Assembly (NCBI GenBank): GCA_964542585.1
Contig: CAZIUI010000003.1
Coordinates: forward strand, 1 to 64,000
Direction: 5' to 3'
DNA: 64,000 nucleotides
Origin: CAYYUA01 sp964542585
GTDB taxonomy: Bacteria > Bacteroidota > Bacteroidia > CAILMK01 > CAYYUA01
Part shown: positions 22,227 to 31,354 of the stretch, in pieces
How the letters are laid out: each line of letters opens with the position of its first letter
Position numbering within the stretch: the stretch's first letter is position 1
Program-made: the position numbers and the translations under genes
The notes under the pieces: generated by a model
Seen by the model: only the letters and a program-made list of their open reading frames with translations
What the model was told of the DNA's origin: nothing
Databases searched by the model: none

Positions 22227-23132
22227 ATGAAAGATTATACTTTATCCCACCTGGAAGAACTGGAATCCGAATCCATTTATGTTATTCGGGAAGTAGCCGC
22301 CCAATTTGAAAATCCTATGATTCTTTTCTCGGGTGGTAAAGATTCAGTTCTGATCCTACATTTGGCTTACAAAGCTTTTTACCCTTCGCGCATACCGTTT
22401 CCGATAGTACACGTTGATACCGGACATAATTTCCAGGAAACCCTTGATTTCCGGGATCGGGTATTGCACGATTACGATGCCCGCTTACTTGTAAAAAGCG
22501 TTCAGGACTCCATAAACCGCGGTCGCGTAAAGGAAGAAAAAGGACCCAATCCGAGTCGCAATAAGCTACAATCCGTGACCCTTATGGACGCGATTGAAGA
22601 ACATCAATTTGATGCTGCTTTAGGGGGCGCACGCAGAGATGAAGAAAAAGCACGGGCCAAAGAACGCTTTTTCAGCCACCGGGATGATTTTGGTCAGTGG
22701 GACCCTCGCCAGCAAAGGCCGGAACTTTGGAATACGTTCAATGGACGAAAAGAGCCCGGTGAGCACTTCAGGGTATTCCCTATCAGTAACTGGACGGAGA
22801 TGGATGTTTGGCATTACATCCAGGCAGAGCAAATTCCGCTTCCAGAATTGTATTTCTCTCACAAGCGAGAAGTAGTAGAAAGGGATGGCGTCTACCTAGC
22901 CGTTTCTGAGTTCGTTCAGCCTCAAGAAGGGGAAGAAGTGAAAGAATTAGCCGTTCGCTTCCGGACGGTTGGTGATATGACCTGCACTGGCGCCTTTGTT
23001 TCGGAAGCCAGTAACCTTGAGGAAGTAATAGAGGAGGTATCAACACAGCGAGTAACAGAGCGAGCTGGCCGCGCTGACGATAAGCGGTCTGAAGCATCAA
23101 TGGAAGAACGGAAGAAAGAAGGTTATTTTTAA
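22227..23132 (+). CDS. cysD: Sulfate adenylyltransferase subunit 2 (ATP sulfurylase small subunit)
   Basis: CysD is the catalytic subunit that transfers AMP from ATP to sulfate, making APS, while CysN drives the reaction with GTP. The 301-residue protein carries the PP-loop SGGKDS (35-40) and the conserved GGARRDEEKARAKERFFS (about 133-150). Further landmarks are WNTFNGR (about 169-175), 'FRVFPISNWTEMDVW' (about 182-196) and the C-terminal MTCTGA and KKEGYF tail typical of CysD. cysN starts 30 bases after its stop, so they form one translational unit. Confidence 0.96.
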   Translation: MKDYTLSHLEELESESIYVIREVAAQFENPMILFSGGKDSVLILHLAYKAFYPSRIPFPIVHVDTGHNFQETLDFRDRVLHDYDARLLVKSVQDSINRGRVKEEKGPNPSRNKLQSVTLMDAIEEHQFDAALGGARRDEEKARAKERFFSHRDDFGQWDPRQQRPELWNTFNGRKEPGEHFRVFPISNWTEMDVWHYIQAEQIPLPELYFSHKREVVERDGVYLAVSEFVQPQEGEEVKELAVRFRTVGDMTCTGAFVSEASNLEEVIEEVSTQRVTERAGRADDKRSEASMEERKKEGYF

Positions 23133-23162
23133 ACACCCTATTTAAACGGATCAATCACTGCT

Positions 23163-24404
23163 ATGGATCTATTACGATTTGCAACAGCCGGAAGTGTGGA
23201 TGATGGTAAAAGCACGCTCATCGGACGGCTGCTTTATGATTCCAAAACCATTTTCCAGGATCAATTAGAGGCAGTTGAAGAAAGCAGCCGCCGGAGAGGC
23301 GATGAAAATACCAACCTGGCATTGGTCACAGATGGCTTAAAAGCAGAGCGCGAGCAAGGCATTACCATTGATGTGGCCTACCGCTATTTTGCCACGCCTA
23401 AGCGTAAATTCATCCTTGCTGATACGCCCGGCCATGTGCAATATACCCGAAATATGGTTACCGGGGCTTCTAATTCCGAATTAGCCATCATCCTGATTGA
23501 TGCCCGGAAAGGGGTGACTGAGCAAACCCGTAGACATACCTTCATCACCAATTTGCTGGGCATTAACCATCTCTTTGTCTGTATAAATAAGATGGATCTG
23601 GTGGATTATAGTGAGGAAGTGTTTGACCAAATAAAAGAGGACTTCCTGTCTTTTGTCTCTAAGATCAATATTCCTGATCTTGAGTTTATCCCCATTAGCG
23701 CTTTGAATGGTGATAATGTTGTGGATGCCTCCAAGGATATGGATTGGTATCATGGAGCATCCCTGCTCTACAATTTGGAAAATGTGCCACTGACCGCTGA
23801 TTATGATTACGTGGATTCACGGCTTCCCGTTCAATATGTTATCCGCCCTCAAAAGGATGCTTACCACGATTATCGTGGCTATGCCGGCCGAGTGGAAGGG
23901 GGTATTTTTAAACCGGGAGATGAGGTTGTTGCTCTACCCTCCGGCTTTAAGTCCACCGTTAAAGACATTCACCTGGCTGATAAATCTTTAGAAGAAGCCT
24001 ATCCACCCTTATCTGTGGCTATTGAATTGGATGACGATATTGATGTCAGTCGGGGTAACATGATAGTTAAAGAGCACAACCAACCTGAGATCAAGCAAGA
24101 CCTGGACTTAATGATATGCTGGATGAACCCCGAAAATTTGGTGTTGAATGGTCGCTATGCCGTCAAACATAATACCCACGAAGTTCGGGCTGTGGTTAAG
24201 GAAGTGCTTTACAAAGTAGACGTAAATACCTTGCACCGGGTGGAAAATGACACCACCGTAGGCCTCAACGACATTGGCCGCATAAAGGTCCGGACTTCGC
24301 AACCGCTTTATGTGGATCCCTACACCAAAAATAAAGGTACGGGAAGTATGATCATCATAGACGAAACGACCAACAACACCGTTGCTGCAGGCATGGTATT
24401 GTAG
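23163..24404 (+). CDS. cysN: Sulfate adenylyltransferase subunit 1 (GTPase)
   Basis: CysN is an EF-Tu-like GTPase that couples GTP hydrolysis to APS formation by CysD. The 413-residue protein shows the G1 motif GSVDDGKST (10-18), the DTPGH motif (87-91) and NKMD (142-145), followed by the beta-barrel domains of translation-factor GTPases. There is no fused APS kinase domain; the kinase is the separate cysC gene upstream. A hairpin terminator (24437-24468) closes the unit. Confidence 0.96.
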   Translation: MDLLRFATAGSVDDGKSTLIGRLLYDSKTIFQDQLEAVEESSRRRGDENTNLALVTDGLKAEREQGITIDVAYRYFATPKRKFILADTPGHVQYTRNMVTGASNSELAIILIDARKGVTEQTRRHTFITNLLGINHLFVCINKMDLVDYSEEVFDQIKEDFLSFVSKINIPDLEFIPISALNGDNVVDASKDMDWYHGASLLYNLENVPLTADYDYVDSRLPVQYVIRPQKDAYHDYRGYAGRVEGGIFKPGDEVVALPSGFKSTVKDIHLADKSLEEAYPPLSVAIELDDDIDVSRGNMIVKEHNQPEIKQDLDLMICWMNPENLVLNGRYAVKHNTHEVRAVVKEVLYKVDVNTLHRVENDTTVGLNDIGRIKVRTSQPLYVDPYTKNKGTGSMIIIDETTNNTVAAGMVL

Positions 24405-24436
24405 CATTTCCCCGTCCAACGTAAGTTCTTAATTTT

Positions 24437-24468
24437 AAAATGCGGATTTTCTCAAATCCGCATTTTTT
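24437..24468 (+). terminator. Intrinsic terminator after cysN, probably bidirectional
   Basis: Arms AAAATGCGGATTT (24437-24449) and AAATCCGCATTTT (24454-24466) with a TCTC loop, flanked by A and T runs. It lies between the convergent cysN and oxidoreductase genes and could serve both. Confidence 0.88.
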
Positions 24469-24499
24469 ATGACCATTCAGTAAGGCTTTATCGCCATTG

Positions 24500-25516
24500 T
24501 TAAACCCCCTTTTGATCCCGGATTTGATAGGCCGCTTCGATCAGGGCAATACTCGGGCGAGCTTCCCGTGCATCAGCAAGTTTATAAGCTTCACCATTAA
24601 CAGCTTGCATGAGATCTGCTAATACGTGGGAGTGATTGGCAGCACTACCTTTGGCATGGCCATAATCATGAGGGGAATTCACATCTTCTAGTTCGGGCTC
24701 CTGGTAACCTTTAATCCGGCAGTGTTCGAGCCTGTCCATATACTGCCCCCCGATCTTAATGCTCCCTTTTTCACCTAGCAGGGTTATGCTGCTTTCCAGA
24801 TTGGTCTCATAGGCTGAGGTTGAATAGGCCATCCAAACAGGTGCGCCTGAAGCTAAGCTAAGCTTCAAATACCCTGTATCCTCAAATGCGGTCATCTCTT
24901 GGTGATTAAAATTATAAAAACAGCCTTCTTGAAGGCTGATGGGGCCAAGCGTCCACGATAATAAATCAACAAAATGGCTAAACTGCGTGTAAAGTGGTCC
25001 TCCATCTTCACCCGCTGTACCTCTCCAACTGCTTTGATCATAATAACCCTTATCCCGATTCCAGAAGCATTGGACCTGCGCAAGAAACAGGCTTCCCAAA
25101 AGTTGCTGACTCATCACTTCATGTAACCATTGTGCTGGTGGACTATACCGATTTTGCAGCACCGCATAAAGCTTTCGCCCTACCAGCGAGGCTTTTTGAA
25201 TAAGGGCATCACAAGCACTCACTGTAAGCGTGACCGGTTTCTCTACCAGAACGTGAAAGCCGGCATCCAAGGCTTCCCAGGCATGCTCATAGTGGTAGCC
25301 ATTGGGCGTGCAGACATTTACAATGTCAGCTTCAATGCCATCAGCCAAACCCGCTTGAAAGGAGGAATAGACAGGGTATGATCCAAGCTTGGTCACCGCT
25401 TCCGGGACTCGGGGGTCGGGGTCAATGATGGCTACGATAGACGCCCCTGGCATTTGATCCAGGATAGCCGCGTGACGTGACCCGATATTACCATAACCCA
25501 GGATAATAAACCTCAA
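24500..25516 (-). CDS. Gfo/Idh/MocA family NAD(P)-dependent oxidoreductase
   Basis: A sugar-type dehydrogenase of about 338 residues. The N-terminal Rossmann motif GYGNIG lies just after the start, and EKPVTLT carries the family's catalytic Lys-Pro pair. The C-terminal alpha/beta domain contains HFVDLLSWTLGP with a conserved histidine. A frame reaches an ATG at 25588. However, the first 24 codons are unlike the family and contain a perfect -7 element (25546-25553), so I prefer the TTG at 25516, which aligns with where homologues begin. A start at the preceding TTG (25519) or the ATG remains possible. The substrate is unknown. Neighbours are convergent cysN and a divergent propeller protein, which give no clue. 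Confidence 0.85.
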   Translation of the reverse strand: MRFIILGYGNIGSRHAAILDQMPGASIVAIIDPDPRVPEAVTKLGSYPVYSSFQAGLADGIEADIVNVCTPNGYHYEHAWEALDAGFHVLVEKPVTLTVSACDALIQKASLVGRKLYAVLQNRYSPPAQWLHEVMSQQLLGSLFLAQVQCFWNRDKGYYDQSSWRGTAGEDGGPLYTQFSHFVDLLSWTLGPISLQEGCFYNFNHQEMTAFEDTGYLKLSLASGAPVWMAYSTSAYETNLESSITLLGEKGSIKIGGQYMDRLEHCRIKGYQEPELEDVNSPHDYGHAKGSAANHSHVLADLMQAVNGEAYKLADAREARPSIALIEAAYQIRDQKGV

Positions 25517-25545
25517 CAAAGCCAAAAGCCTATTTTTAGCAACCT

Positions 25546-25553
25546 CAAAATTA
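25546..25553 (-). promoter_or_regulatory. Candidate -7 element of the Gfo/Idh/MocA gene
   Basis: The minus strand reads TAATTTTG, a perfect TAnnTTTG. The transcript would begin near 25540, downstream of the ATG at 25588, which supports the TTG start. Confidence 0.5.
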
Positions 25554-25714
25554 CAATTCGCCCGATGGTAAACCGGTAAAACTTGCAACCTTAACCTTTA
25601 GGAAATTTCCGTTTCCAATAAAGGTTTAATCAAGAAGCATTTATTGGGCATCAGACCCATAAGATCCACTGATAACACTCGTTTTCAGGATGCTACGGAT
25701 AAGGGCGCAATTGC

Positions 25715-25722
25715 TAACTTTG
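25715..25722 (+). promoter_or_regulatory. Candidate -7 element of the propeller-protein gene and dapD
   Basis: TAACTTTG lies 26 bases before the ATG at 25748. No clear -33 TTG is seen at standard spacing. Confidence 0.45.
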
Positions 25723-25747
25723 AGCCACTAGGAATAGCGCCATACTT

Positions 25748-28444
25748 ATGAACCGATGGAGGACCCTTACCATTGCAACAGGAATAGCTTTATTGGCAGG
25801 ACTTGCTACATGGTATTTTATTGACTTTTCTACAAATCAGAAATCTACGAATGCCATACCTCGTGATGCCATTGCGGTGTATAAAGGAACCGATCCAATA
25901 GGCGCTTACCAAAAGCTAGCAGCTAGCAGTACCGGCAAAATTTTTCAGTTAGCGAAAAGCTTCCAATCGTTTGATAACACGTTAAATCATTTAGATACTT
26001 TTAGAAGCCAGGCTTCTAACTTTTTTCAAGCGGCTAAGGATAAACCGTTTTACTTGAGCCTGCATAAAACCAGCCATAGTCAGTTAGGCCTACTGGTTAC
26101 TTTTCAAACCAATCATAGCGACCCTTTATACCACTTAAATAAAAAACTTCAAGAAACTTACCCGCTGCTATCCCTTAAGAAAAGAACCCTTTATCGATCT
26201 CAAGTTTGGGATTACTTTTACAAAGATAAGCTGTTATTTACCCTCAGTGAATCTAATGGCATCCTGTTAGCCAGTCAACACAGCATTTTAGTGGAAGATG
26301 GCTTAAGGCAACTCAAAAAGGGAAAGCCTATTAAGTTTCATAAATCAATAAACAAGTCCCGCGAACCGGATCTGCTCTACGTCAATTACCAGCATTTACC
26401 CACGTTTCTCTCAACCTTTACCAAACCTCAAATCCACGATATCCTGAAAAAAACCACCTTCTTACCAGGATTTGCCCACTACAATTTGAACATCCGTGAT
26501 GATGCTTTGCAATTAACCGGTTCTTTTCACCCTGCGGACAGTCAAGCCTTGATAAACACCTTCAGAAAGCAACCCTCAGCTCGCCATTTTGAAAGCGTGG
26601 TTCCAAAGGGGGTAGCCTTCCTGCATGCTTTTTCCTTACCAGATGTGCAAGCAGTAACAAGCCCGCCTTTTCAGCAAAGTCCACTTACTAAACCATCCAA
26701 TGAATCGATTGATAGCCTGGAAGCTTGGTATGGATTCGATATCAACCAGGACTTCAGACCGCTATTAGGCCATCAAGTCTGCTTAGGCATCAATGAACCA
26801 ATTGGATCAGAATTCAGTAAGCAGACCTTTGCGGTTATCCATTACCGCGACACCACAAATGCTTTCAAAAACCTGAAGGCATTTGCCTCACAAAAGCGAC
26901 AGCACCCCTTAACAACTGCCACTTTCAAGCGCATGACTTATAGGGGATTTGATATGCGTCAACTTGCTGTGGGCAATGCTTTTGAGCTAGCGCTTGGACC
27001 AATTTTTTCGACTATTGAAAATCCCTACTACACGACCATTGAGGATTGTGCGGTAATGGCAACCAATCCCGTTACCTTAAAGCGAATCATTGATGATTAC
27101 AAAGCCGGACAGACCCTTCGCCATGCCCCTCATTACGAAAATCTAAAAGCCAAGTTGCTACCTAAAAGCCTGCAATTCACCTACATCAACCCAGGGTATG
27201 GACGTCAATTACCCTTGTCTTTTTTAACAAAAAAATCAAAAAGAACTTATAAAAAAGGCTTTCATTACTATGCCCAATTCAGCGGGCTGGCATTTCAACT
27301 CACAAGGGATAGTTTAGACTTCTTCTCACAGGTAACCCTTTTGGAAAGGACGACAACGGGAACTTTTACCCAAAAAGTATGGGAGCAATCCCTGGATGCA
27401 CCAGTAGCTTCCTCTCCGCAAAAGGTGATCAATCCGAAAACGGGGCAACCACAATTGCTATTAGGTGATGAGCAACAACAACTTTACCTCATCAAAAATG
27501 ATGGGAGTATAAAATGGAAAAAAACCTTGCTGACGGAAAAAATGGGTCCAGTAGATACGATCGACCTTTACCAAAACGGGAATCAGCAGTACCTTTTTGC
27601 CACCAGGGGTAAGCTACACCTCTTAAATGCGTCCGGTAAAGAAGTAGGGGGATTCCCCCTATCCTTAAGTGCACCTGCAGCTTCGGAGGTTCAAGCCCTC
27701 GCATACAATGGGCAGAATCAGCCCCGCTATTTCGTGGGATGCCAGAATAACAATGTTTACGGTTACCAACCCAACGGGAGGCCATTGAGGGGTTGGAGCC
27801 CGGTTAATATGGAAGCTCCCCTTGAATTCAAACTAAGTTACTTTAGTTACGGGGATAAGCTACGGTTATTTGGGGTTTCTAAAAATGGAACCTTACACCT
27901 TTGGAATCAAAATGGGCAGTTGAAAAAACAATGGGACTTTAACACCCGCTTTACACAGCCATTTTCAATGCAATTTGGTGCCACGGATTCCACCACCTAC
28001 CTGGTCAGTACCGATACCACCGGCACTGCGCATTTCCTTTACCTTAATCAAGATACGGTGAGCAGGAAATTTGCCACCTTTGGCCCTGAACATCATTTCT
28101 TACTAGCAGACCTGAACAAGGATGGGGCAAAATCCCTGATATTTGCAGAAGGGCGCAAAATAAGGGGTTATTTACCCGATGGAACCCGAGAATTTACCCT
28201 AACGCTACAGGATAGCCTGGCCTTCAAGCCTAAAATTTACCAATTGGGAGGACAATCTTACATTGGCTATGTTTCAGCAGAAACGCATCGCATTTTCTTG
28301 ATAGATCAGCAAGGCAGACCCTATCGGGGTTTCCCCATCAAGGGAAGCACCCCTTTCCTTATAGCTGATATGAACCGCGATAGTGCTAAAGAGTTAGTCG
28401 TAGGTGGAAAGCAGGATAACCTTATCATGTATCAAATTCAATAA
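25748..28444 (+). CDS. Large membrane-anchored protein with C-terminal propeller-like repeats, unknown function
   Basis: An 898-residue protein. One transmembrane helix (about 6-26) anchors it with the bulk outside the cytoplasm. Residues 30-540 form an unrecognised region with repeated DUF3352-like features (for example 'IPRDAIAVYKGTDP' near its start). From about residue 560 the chain consists of repeated beta motifs such as NPKTGQPQLLLGDEQQQLYLI, 'GKLHLLNASGKEVGGFPLSL', 'NNVYGYQPNGRPLRGW' and a final 'GRPYRGFPIKGSTPFLIADMNRD'. This pattern fits a PQQ- or FG-GAP-like propeller. The stop overlaps the dapD start (TAATG), so the two are translationally coupled, an odd pairing with a lysine-pathway enzyme. 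I cannot assign a role. Confidence 0.72.
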   Translation: MNRWRTLTIATGIALLAGLATWYFIDFSTNQKSTNAIPRDAIAVYKGTDPIGAYQKLAASSTGKIFQLAKSFQSFDNTLNHLDTFRSQASNFFQAAKDKPFYLSLHKTSHSQLGLLVTFQTNHSDPLYHLNKKLQETYPLLSLKKRTLYRSQVWDYFYKDKLLFTLSESNGILLASQHSILVEDGLRQLKKGKPIKFHKSINKSREPDLLYVNYQHLPTFLSTFTKPQIHDILKKTTFLPGFAHYNLNIRDDALQLTGSFHPADSQALINTFRKQPSARHFESVVPKGVAFLHAFSLPDVQAVTSPPFQQSPLTKPSNESIDSLEAWYGFDINQDFRPLLGHQVCLGINEPIGSEFSKQTFAVIHYRDTTNAFKNLKAFASQKRQHPLTTATFKRMTYRGFDMRQLAVGNAFELALGPIFSTIENPYYTTIEDCAVMATNPVTLKRIIDDYKAGQTLRHAPHYENLKAKLLPKSLQFTYINPGYGRQLPLSFLTKKSKRTYKKGFHYYAQFSGLAFQLTRDSLDFFSQVTLLERTTTGTFTQKVWEQSLDAPVASSPQKVINPKTGQPQLLLGDEQQQLYLIKNDGSIKWKKTLLTEKMGPVDTIDLYQNGNQQYLFATRGKLHLLNASGKEVGGFPLSLSAPAASEVQALAYNGQNQPRYFVGCQNNNVYGYQPNGRPLRGWSPVNMEAPLEFKLSYFSYGDKLRLFGVSKNGTLHLWNQNGQLKKQWDFNTRFTQPFSMQFGATDSTTYLVSTDTTGTAHFLYLNQDTVSRKFATFGPEHHFLLADLNKDGAKSLIFAEGRKIRGYLPDGTREFTLTLQDSLAFKPKIYQLGGQSYIGYVSAETHRIFLIDQQGRPYRGFPIKGSTPFLIADMNRDSAKELVVGGKQDNLIMYQIQ

Positions 28445-29268
28445 TGGCAGAAAAAATGTCCAATCAAACTTTAATTGAAGAAGCCTGGCAGGACCGGGAT
28501 TTACTTAGCCAGGATGCCTACCAGCAAGCCGTCAAAGCCACGTTGGAGGATCTGGATAAAGGGCGGGTGCGTACGGCTGAACCAACTGTTAGTGGATGGC
28601 AGGTCAATGAGTGGGTCAAGAAAGCAGTGATCCTTTATTTTCCCTTAGCCCCTATGGAGACCATTGAAAACGGGATTTTTGAGTATTACGATAAAATACC
28701 GCTAAAGCGGAACTATGCTAGTGCGGGCACAAGGGTAGTTCCCCACGCCCTGGCACGGTATGGGGCTTATTTAGGCCAGCAAGTCGTCATGATGCCGTCT
28801 TATGTGAATATTGGTTCCTACGTAGATAATGGAACGATGGTGGATACTTGGGCTACAGTTGGCTCCTGTGCTCAAATTGGTAAAAAAGTTCATCTGAGTG
28901 GTGGCGTTGGTATTGGTGGCGTTTTGGAGCCTCTACAAGCTCAACCTGTCATTGTTGAGGATCATGCCTTTATTGGCTCTCGCTGCGTCCTTGTTGAGGG
29001 TGTTCATATTGGTCAAGAAGCTGTGCTAGGGGCTAATGTCACGCTGACCGGCTCCACCCGTATAATTGATGTATCCCGGTCTGAACCTCAGTACTACAAA
29101 GGATATGTTCCACCCCGCTCCGTGGTTATTCCTGGAAGTTATCCTAAGAAATTTCCTGCCGGTACTTACAATGTTCCATGCGCACTCATCATTGGCGAGC
29201 GGAAAACTAGTACGGATGAAAAAACTTCTCTGAACGAGACCCTTCGTGCATTTGAAGTGGCTACCTAA
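28444..29268 (+). CDS. dapD: 2,3,4,5-tetrahydropyridine-2,6-dicarboxylate N-succinyltransferase
   Basis: DapD succinylates tetrahydrodipicolinate in the succinylase route to diaminopimelate and lysine, needed for peptidoglycan. The 274-residue protein has an N-terminal helical domain, a central left-handed beta helix of hexapeptide repeats (about 108-210; MMPSYVNIGSYVDNGTMVDT, 'GVGIGGVLEPLQ', 'AFIGSRCVLVEGVHIG') and a C-terminal region with 'PRSVVIPGSYPKKFPAG'. The GTxVVPHALAR segment is also typical. The ATG overlaps the preceding stop; an internal ATG five codons on is the alternative start. Confidence 0.94.
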   Translation: MAEKMSNQTLIEEAWQDRDLLSQDAYQQAVKATLEDLDKGRVRTAEPTVSGWQVNEWVKKAVILYFPLAPMETIENGIFEYYDKIPLKRNYASAGTRVVPHALARYGAYLGQQVVMMPSYVNIGSYVDNGTMVDTWATVGSCAQIGKKVHLSGGVGIGGVLEPLQAQPVIVEDHAFIGSRCVLVEGVHIGQEAVLGANVTLTGSTRIIDVSRSEPQYYKGYVPPRSVVIPGSYPKKFPAGTYNVPCALIIGERKTSTDEKTSLNETLRAFEVAT

Positions 29269-29283
29269 ATAGGGCATTGTAAG

Positions 29284-30282
29284 GTGAAGCGATTCCTGAT
29301 CATCCAAACGGCTTTTCTAGGAGATGTTATTCTGGCAACGCCCATGGCCGAGGCTATACACCAGCAATACCCGGACGCTGAAGTTCATATGTTACTTCGC
29401 AAAGGCCATGAGTCGTTATTAACAAATCACCCTTTCATTCAGAAAGTTATTACCTGGAATAAAAGGGATAACAAGTACAAAGCCCTAAGGGATCTTATTC
29501 CGGCTATTCGTAAAGAGGGTTATAATGAGGTTATCAATGTGCAACGCTTTGGTGCTACAGGTTTCCTAACCCTTTTCTCAGGAGCCTATCAAACAGCTGG
29601 ATTCAAAAAAAATCCCTTTTCGCTTTTTTTCAGCCGGGCGGTTACACATCGGTTAGCTAGCGATAAGAACCTTCATGAAGTCGATCGCAACCTATCCTTG
29701 GTAGCGGGGTGGGATAGCCAAAAGCGATTACGCCCGCGGCTTTACCCTCCTCATAATGATTATGAGGTCATAGCGCCTTATCAATCGGATCCTTACTTGG
29801 TCATGGCTCCGGCCTCTGTATGGTACACCAAGCAATATCCAAAAGAGGCGTGGTTGGCCCTGCTTCGATCTCTTCAAATAGGGCCTTACAACGTTTACTT
29901 AGTCGGGGCTCCTGAAGATTATAGGCTTTGTGATCAAATAAAATCAGAAAGCCAGCATACAGGTGTAACCAATCTTGCGGGTCAACTTTCCCTTTTGCAA
30001 ACGGCCGCCCTAATGGAAAAAGCTACCATGAACTACTGCAATGATTCCGCTCCACTGCACCTTGCTTCAGCCATGAATGCGCCAGTGGTAGCCATTTTTT
30101 GCTCGACTATTCCCGAATTCGGTTTTGGGCCATTATCGGATGAGAGCTACGTCATAGAAGCTCCGACAGCCCTGAGCTGCCGACCTTGCACTAATCACGG
30201 TAAGCCCCTTTGCCCACAGGGCCATTTCCGATGCGCGTTTGACATCACTCCCGACCTACTCACCGCACCCCTATCCAATTAA
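29284..30282 (+). CDS. Glycosyltransferase family 9, ADP-heptose:LPS heptosyltransferase-like
   Basis: GT9 enzymes add heptose to the lipopolysaccharide inner core. The 332-residue protein begins MKRFLIIQTAFLGDVILATP, the GT9 start with the GD motif of the N-terminal domain. The C-terminal domain has 'APASVWYTKQYPKEAWLALL' (about 176-195), 'NLAGQLSLLQTAALMEKA' (about 228-245) and the ND(S)APLHLASAMN (about 250-262) acceptor-site motif. A cysteine-rich tail with 'CRPCTNHGKPLCPQGHFRC' follows, typical of WaaF-type proteins. The start is GTG at 29284, 15 bases after dapD. The precise step (heptosyltransferase I, II or other) cannot be told. Confidence 0.88.
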   Translation: MKRFLIIQTAFLGDVILATPMAEAIHQQYPDAEVHMLLRKGHESLLTNHPFIQKVITWNKRDNKYKALRDLIPAIRKEGYNEVINVQRFGATGFLTLFSGAYQTAGFKKNPFSLFFSRAVTHRLASDKNLHEVDRNLSLVAGWDSQKRLRPRLYPPHNDYEVIAPYQSDPYLVMAPASVWYTKQYPKEAWLALLRSLQIGPYNVYLVGAPEDYRLCDQIKSESQHTGVTNLAGQLSLLQTAALMEKATMNYCNDSAPLHLASAMNAPVVAIFCSTIPEFGFGPLSDESYVIEAPTALSCRPCTNHGKPLCPQGHFRCAFDITPDLLTAPLSN

Positions 30283-30355
30283 TTTTTTCACCCTCTTTCA
30301 AACTGAAAGCTTAACCTCCCTGAAAAATTCCTATTTTAGCTGGCAAACCGCATTT

Positions 30356-31354
30356 ATGCGATCCTTTCTGTTAGTCACTTTTTTAGCTTGTACCTTTTCC
30401 GCCTCTATCCAAGGCCAGGAAACATTTTCTATTGTTGCTGTAGATACCAGTACCGGTAAAATCGGTAGCGCTGGGGCATCCTGCCTGGATAGCCGGGTTG
30501 TGAAAGGTGGGGCTTCGATTATTAGCAGTGTTATACCGGGTAGAGGCGCCATTCACACACAAGCTGTTTATCGAAAGGCTAACCAGGATAACGCTGAGCA
30601 ACGCTTAAAAGAAGGACTCAGCGCTGATAGCATCATTCATTGGCTGGTAGCCAATGATGCAAGACTTGCGGCTGAAAGCAGGCAATATGGCATTGCTTTG
30701 CTTAAGAAAGATAACAAACCTCAGACTGAAGCATTCACCGGTTCTAATACCGATAGTTTTAAAGGTCAGCGCGTTGGAAAGACTTACGCCATTCAGGGAA
30801 ATATTCTGAAAGGTCCGGTTGTTCTGGACACCATGAAAAGTGCATTTATAAATACCGGAGGGCCCTTGGAAGAAAAACTTATGGCCACGCTCAAAGCTGC
30901 TGCTATTCCCGGTGCTGATCGCCGGTGTCTTGAGGAAGGGGTTTCTTCACAGTCTGCTTTCTTGAGGGTTGCTACACCTGGTGATACGCGTGAGGACCTA
31001 AGTATTGACCTGGTAGTACCCCAAACTCCTAAAAGCATAGAACCCATTGATTCCCTTCAAAAGCTTTACGACAAAAGGGCAACCCATGCTACTACGCAAA
31101 CAAGCAACCCTGAAATTCGTGTAGCTAAAAGTATGAACGGGTCTGGTATTCGTGTTGAACTACCTGCAAAAAGGGCTACTAATCAACTATACCGCTTTCA
31201 GCTTTGGTCGCCTACTGGGCAAATTATTGGCGAGTGGAAGCTGCAAAAGCCTGTGCGGTACATAAGCTTAAGTTCAATTACAAAGGGTTTATACCTTTAC
31301 CAAATAAGGGACCAGGCAGGCCAAACCAAGGCTAAAGGAAAACTACTTTATTGA
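30356..31354 (+). CDS. Exported DUF1028 protein with T9SS-like C-terminal domain
   Basis: A 332-residue protein. The ATG at 30356 gives a signal peptide (MRSFLLVTFLACTFSASIQG); a longer frame from 30239 overlaps the previous gene and lacks one. The mature part starts ETFSIVAVDTSTGKIGSAGASC, the DUF1028 fold, an Ntn-hydrolase-like domain of unknown activity, and continues with GAIHTQAV, 'GLSADSIIHWLVANDA' and 'YAIQGNILKG' (about residues 60-170). The last 75 residues ('ATNQLYRFQLWSPTGQIIGEW', 'GLYLYQIRDQAGQTKAKGKLLY') resemble a T9SS type A sorting domain. It is probably secreted to the surface; the substrate is unknown. Confidence 0.82.
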   Translation: MRSFLLVTFLACTFSASIQGQETFSIVAVDTSTGKIGSAGASCLDSRVVKGGASIISSVIPGRGAIHTQAVYRKANQDNAEQRLKEGLSADSIIHWLVANDARLAAESRQYGIALLKKDNKPQTEAFTGSNTDSFKGQRVGKTYAIQGNILKGPVVLDTMKSAFINTGGPLEEKLMATLKAAAIPGADRRCLEEGVSSQSAFLRVATPGDTREDLSIDLVVPQTPKSIEPIDSLQKLYDKRATHATTQTSNPEIRVAKSMNGSGIRVELPAKRATNQLYRFQLWSPTGQIIGEWKLQKPVRYISLSSITKGLYLYQIRDQAGQTKAKGKLLY

